Below, one piece after another: positions 63,401 through 64,000 of a stretch of DNA of 64,000 nucleotides. Origin of the DNA: Archilochus colubris. Its lineage: Eukaryota > Chordata > Aves > Apodiformes > Trochilidae. The stretch's first letter is position 1. Each line of letters starts with the position of its first letter. The stretch lies in the NCBI GenBank assembly GCA_023079485.1, contig CM041115.1:23180863-23244862 (forward strand), in the 5' to 3' direction. A model generated the notes under the pieces. That model ran no database searches. It saw only the letters and a program-made list of their open reading frames with translations, and was not told where the DNA came from. Position numbers and translations under genes: made by a program.

Positions 63401-64000
63401 TTAGATCACAAAAAAATTATGTTACTCACAAAGGGGAAAGTTTCCACAAACAGTCCAGAGGGAAAATACTCAAACTATACAAATTATTAAGGACTGCTAA
63501 TGCTTTCCTAGACCGGGCAAAAAAAATAGAAATCTTTCATTTGTCCACTTGTTGTTGCTGCATGTAGAGAGAAAATTAAGATTGTAGACCTCAAAATCAT
63601 TTGCCAGTTTATCAAAATCAATATCAGAATAACAACTGGGAAACATCTTTCAGCCTTTCCTCATATACTTCTGTCAAAACAGGATGAGGACCAGAGACAG
63701 ATGCTCACTGAAGCAATTGCTGCAATGACTTAAAATGTTGTTGCCTGAAGTGAGAGTTCAATTCCTAAGACAGAGCCAGTGGTATGAATTATGCTTTTCC
63801 ACCATCTCAGAGTGAGGTTAGCAATTGGTTAGGTTAATGTGGTTTTCTTTGTCCTAAAGCTAATGATGAACACTGGAAAGATCCTCTCCATCCATTTGTT
63901 TGAAGTCCTGGCAATGAGACAGTAGCAAATAATCCTTGGAAAATAGCTTTTCAGTCCATTTCATTTCTGAAATGAACATCTAAGAGAGACTTGATAATTT
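60411..64000. other. Right edge of window, no gene recognised
   Basis: AT-rich sequence beyond the 5' end of the long CR1. No long open frame or known repeat is identified, only short T/A runs (61.77, 62.4 and 62.96 kb). Confidence 0.55.

Overview
The window looks like avian (or at least sauropsid) genomic DNA. It is AT-rich, intron-dominated, carries several CR1 non-LTR retrotransposon copies, and contains the 5' part of one conserved vertebrate gene. That gene is KCNN2 (small-conductance Ca2+-activated K+ channel SK2), on the minus strand. In chicken this region of human 5q22 corresponds to the Z chromosome (recalled, not testable here). No bacterial-type genes, CRISPR arrays or operons are present.

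Layout in the direction of KCNN2 transcription (right to left): about 26 kb of 5' flank (38.1-64 kb) holds no recognisable protein-coding gene but has CR1 copies at about 45.9-48.0, 49.2 and 57.4-60.4 kb. A CpG-island promoter/first-exon region lies at about 36.0-38.1 kb. Exon 1 (36209-37417) encodes an unusually long Gln/His/Pro-rich cytoplasmic N-terminus and S1. After a 245-bp intron comes exon 2 (35868-35963, S2). Intron 2 is 16.6 kb; it contains a second, small CpG island at 32.69-33.06 kb, a G/T-rich tract, an LTR-like repeat and a CR1 fragment. Exon 3 (18820-19238) encodes S3-S5. From 18819 to the left edge is intron 3, still without the pore exon, so the gene continues outside the window. 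Exon boundaries are supported by canonical GT/AG sites and consistent phases (0, 0, then 2).

The only protein assembled here is the SK2 amino-terminal half: N-terminus, S1, S2, S3, S4 and S5. The pore helix, S6 and calmodulin-binding domain are not in the window. The points most worth a second look are the (CAG)n/(CCG)n-coded repeat array in exon 1, the intronic CpG island ending in a good minus-strand splice donor (possible alternative promoter), and a possible truncating cassette exon in intron 3. Nothing resembling a wholly novel gene system was found; most other long open frames are CR1 remnants, repeat artefacts or chance.
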